From contig JALUBK010000048.1 of the NCBI GenBank assembly GCA_027044945.1, positions 1 to 62,333 of the forward strand: DNA of 62,333 nt, written 5' to 3'. A model generated the notes under the pieces. The model did not search any database and was not told the origin of the DNA. It saw only the letters and a list, made by a program, of their open reading frames with translations. Made by a program: the position numbers and the translations under genes. Below are positions 61,684 through 62,333 of the stretch, one piece after another. The stretch's first letter is position 1, and each line of letters begins with the position of its first letter. This DNA comes from Campylobacterales bacterium (GTDB lineage Bacteria > Campylobacterota > Campylobacteria > Campylobacterales > JALSKU01).

Positions 61684-62333
61684 TTGAGATATTTTGAACT
61701 GACATGCATGGCATATTTAAAAAGAGATATACATTTTCAAGATAGTTTTGAAGCTATAAGAAAATATATTAAATTTTGCTTAAGCAAGGATAATGAGTTT
61801 TCTAAAATATTTGAAAAAAATAGCTTTAGATATTATTGCTTTGACAACTTCTCAGAGGCAGAAAAAGACGGTATATATAAAAAAACTAAAGAGTATCGCT
61901 TGCGAATAAGATCTTTTGATGAAAAACTTATCTCATTTTTGTCAAAATCTTTAAGAGAAAATATTAATAACCCAAACTTTTTAGTGCTCTCAACTTTGCA
62001 AAATGAGATAAAACAAAGATTTATCCATGAGTTAAACTCCATAACTCCGGTTATCATAACGACTGAAGAGAGGTTGTTTTGGACTTATGAAAAAGATGGA
62101 GATATAATGAAATTTCAAAAACAACTCCAAGACAATTTAGAGAAAAAATACCAAAGTTTTTTTAAAAAACCTATAAGCCCACCACAAAATTTCATACAAC
62201 TCTTAGAGTTCAAAAACAAAAAACCCCAAACCATAACTTTCACCAAAAACAACAAAAAACTAAAATTTTTCGGCAACAAGATAAAAATAACCCCAAATGA
62301 AGATGATATAAGCCAAAAATTAGCCTTCACAGC
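61684..62333 (+). CDS. cas6: CRISPR-associated endoribonuclease Cas6, N-terminal 216 residues, cut by window edge
   Basis: An open frame without a stop runs from a TTG at 61684 (AAGGA seven bases upstream) to the window end. It reads YFELTCMAYLKRDIHFQDSF at the start, then RLRIRSFDEKLISFL, FIHELNSITPVIITTEERLF and KKYQSFF, and near the edge KFFGNKIKITPNEDD and QKLAF. This is the two-RAMP pattern of the Cas6 proteins of Campylobacterota as I recall it. Cas6 cuts pre-crRNA at repeats. The glycine-rich loop that usually closes the protein would lie just beyond the edge. Other cas genes and the repeat array should follow outside the window. Confidence 0.8.
   Translation, partial: MRYFELTCMAYLKRDIHFQDSFEAIRKYIKFCLSKDNEFSKIFEKNSFRYYCFDNFSEAEKDGIYKKTKEYRLRIRSFDEKLISFLSKSLRENINNPNFLVLSTLQNEIKQRFIHELNSITPVIITTEERLFWTYEKDGDIMKFQKQLQDNLEKKYQSFFKKPISPPQNFIQLLEFKNKKPQTITFTKNNKKLKFFGNKIKITPNEDDISQKLAFT

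Noticed and set aside
60690-62333. CRISPR repeats near cas6
   Set aside because: No regularly spaced repeats were seen; the array, if any, is beyond the window edge.

Overview
The window is very AT-rich (roughly 28% GC by eye), densely packed and almost entirely coding. Gene content and order point to a member of the Campylobacterota (Epsilonproteobacteria): a cytoplasmic-type SdhA-SdhB-SdhE succinate dehydrogenase/fumarate reductase with an HdrB-like SdhE, the run tgt / COG3400 / aroB / mtaB / FtsH-like / BioV-like, a CetB-type PAS protein, a RibB with a decayed RibA half and a PEB4-type PpiC. TTG start codons are frequent (aspS, truD, thiL, ribB, mtaB, cas6 and others). No tRNA, rRNA, insertion sequence or CRISPR array was seen, and no gene-free stretch exceeds about 300 bp. 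The family or genus cannot be fixed from this window.

Layout. 1-2865 (minus): nadK, recN and the 5' part of a type III restriction-modification methyltransferase cut by the left edge. 2927-6621 (plus): PAS protein, aspS, adk, CinA-like domain protein. 6646-11144 (minus): metE, a small Cys-rich ORF, truD, thiL. 11332-14935 (plus): sdhABE. 15053-17414: superoxide reductase under a 40-bp palindrome, family 4 uracil-DNA glycosylase, a periplasmic protein. 17516-22545: a compact group 4-like [NiFe] hydrogenase locus with hypA and a GltD-like flavoprotein but no membrane subunits. 22593-24007 (minus): ybgC and ribB. 24115-29646 (plus): yebC, ppiC-like, fba, a PLP enzyme, hisD, a BamE-like lipoprotein.

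29725-53042 is the most striking part: 28 genes, 26 of them in one tight plus-strand run, encoding an aryl polyene-dialkylresorcinol (flexirubin-like) pigment pathway. Dialkylresorcinol head genes (DarA-like flavoprotein, DarB-like ketosynthase) come first, with a BtrH-like acyl-ACP acyltransferase and an ABC exporter. Aryl polyene genes follow: MIO ammonia-lyase (aryl starter), AMP ligase, four ACPs, three intact ketosynthases, two ketosynthase-like proteins without the active-site Cys, ketoreductase, two hotdog dehydratases, O-methyltransferase, a CrtI-like oxidoreductase, glycosyltransferase, two lipid-type acyltransferases, a LolA-like carrier and an MMPL/RND exporter. Together these suggest an aryl polyene carboxylic acid made on ACPs, a dialkylresorcinol made separately, the two joined by an ester, and the product moved to the outer membrane.

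53114-60689 returns to core genes: tgt (minus), COG3400, aroB, mtaB, an FtsH-like AAA protein that has lost its zinc-protease motif, a BioV-like esterase and mogA. The right edge holds a WYL-domain regulator (minus) and, divergent from it, the first 216 codons of a Cas6-type endoribonuclease running off the end. Known defence-type genes therefore sit at both edges, and a CRISPR-Cas locus probably continues beyond the window.
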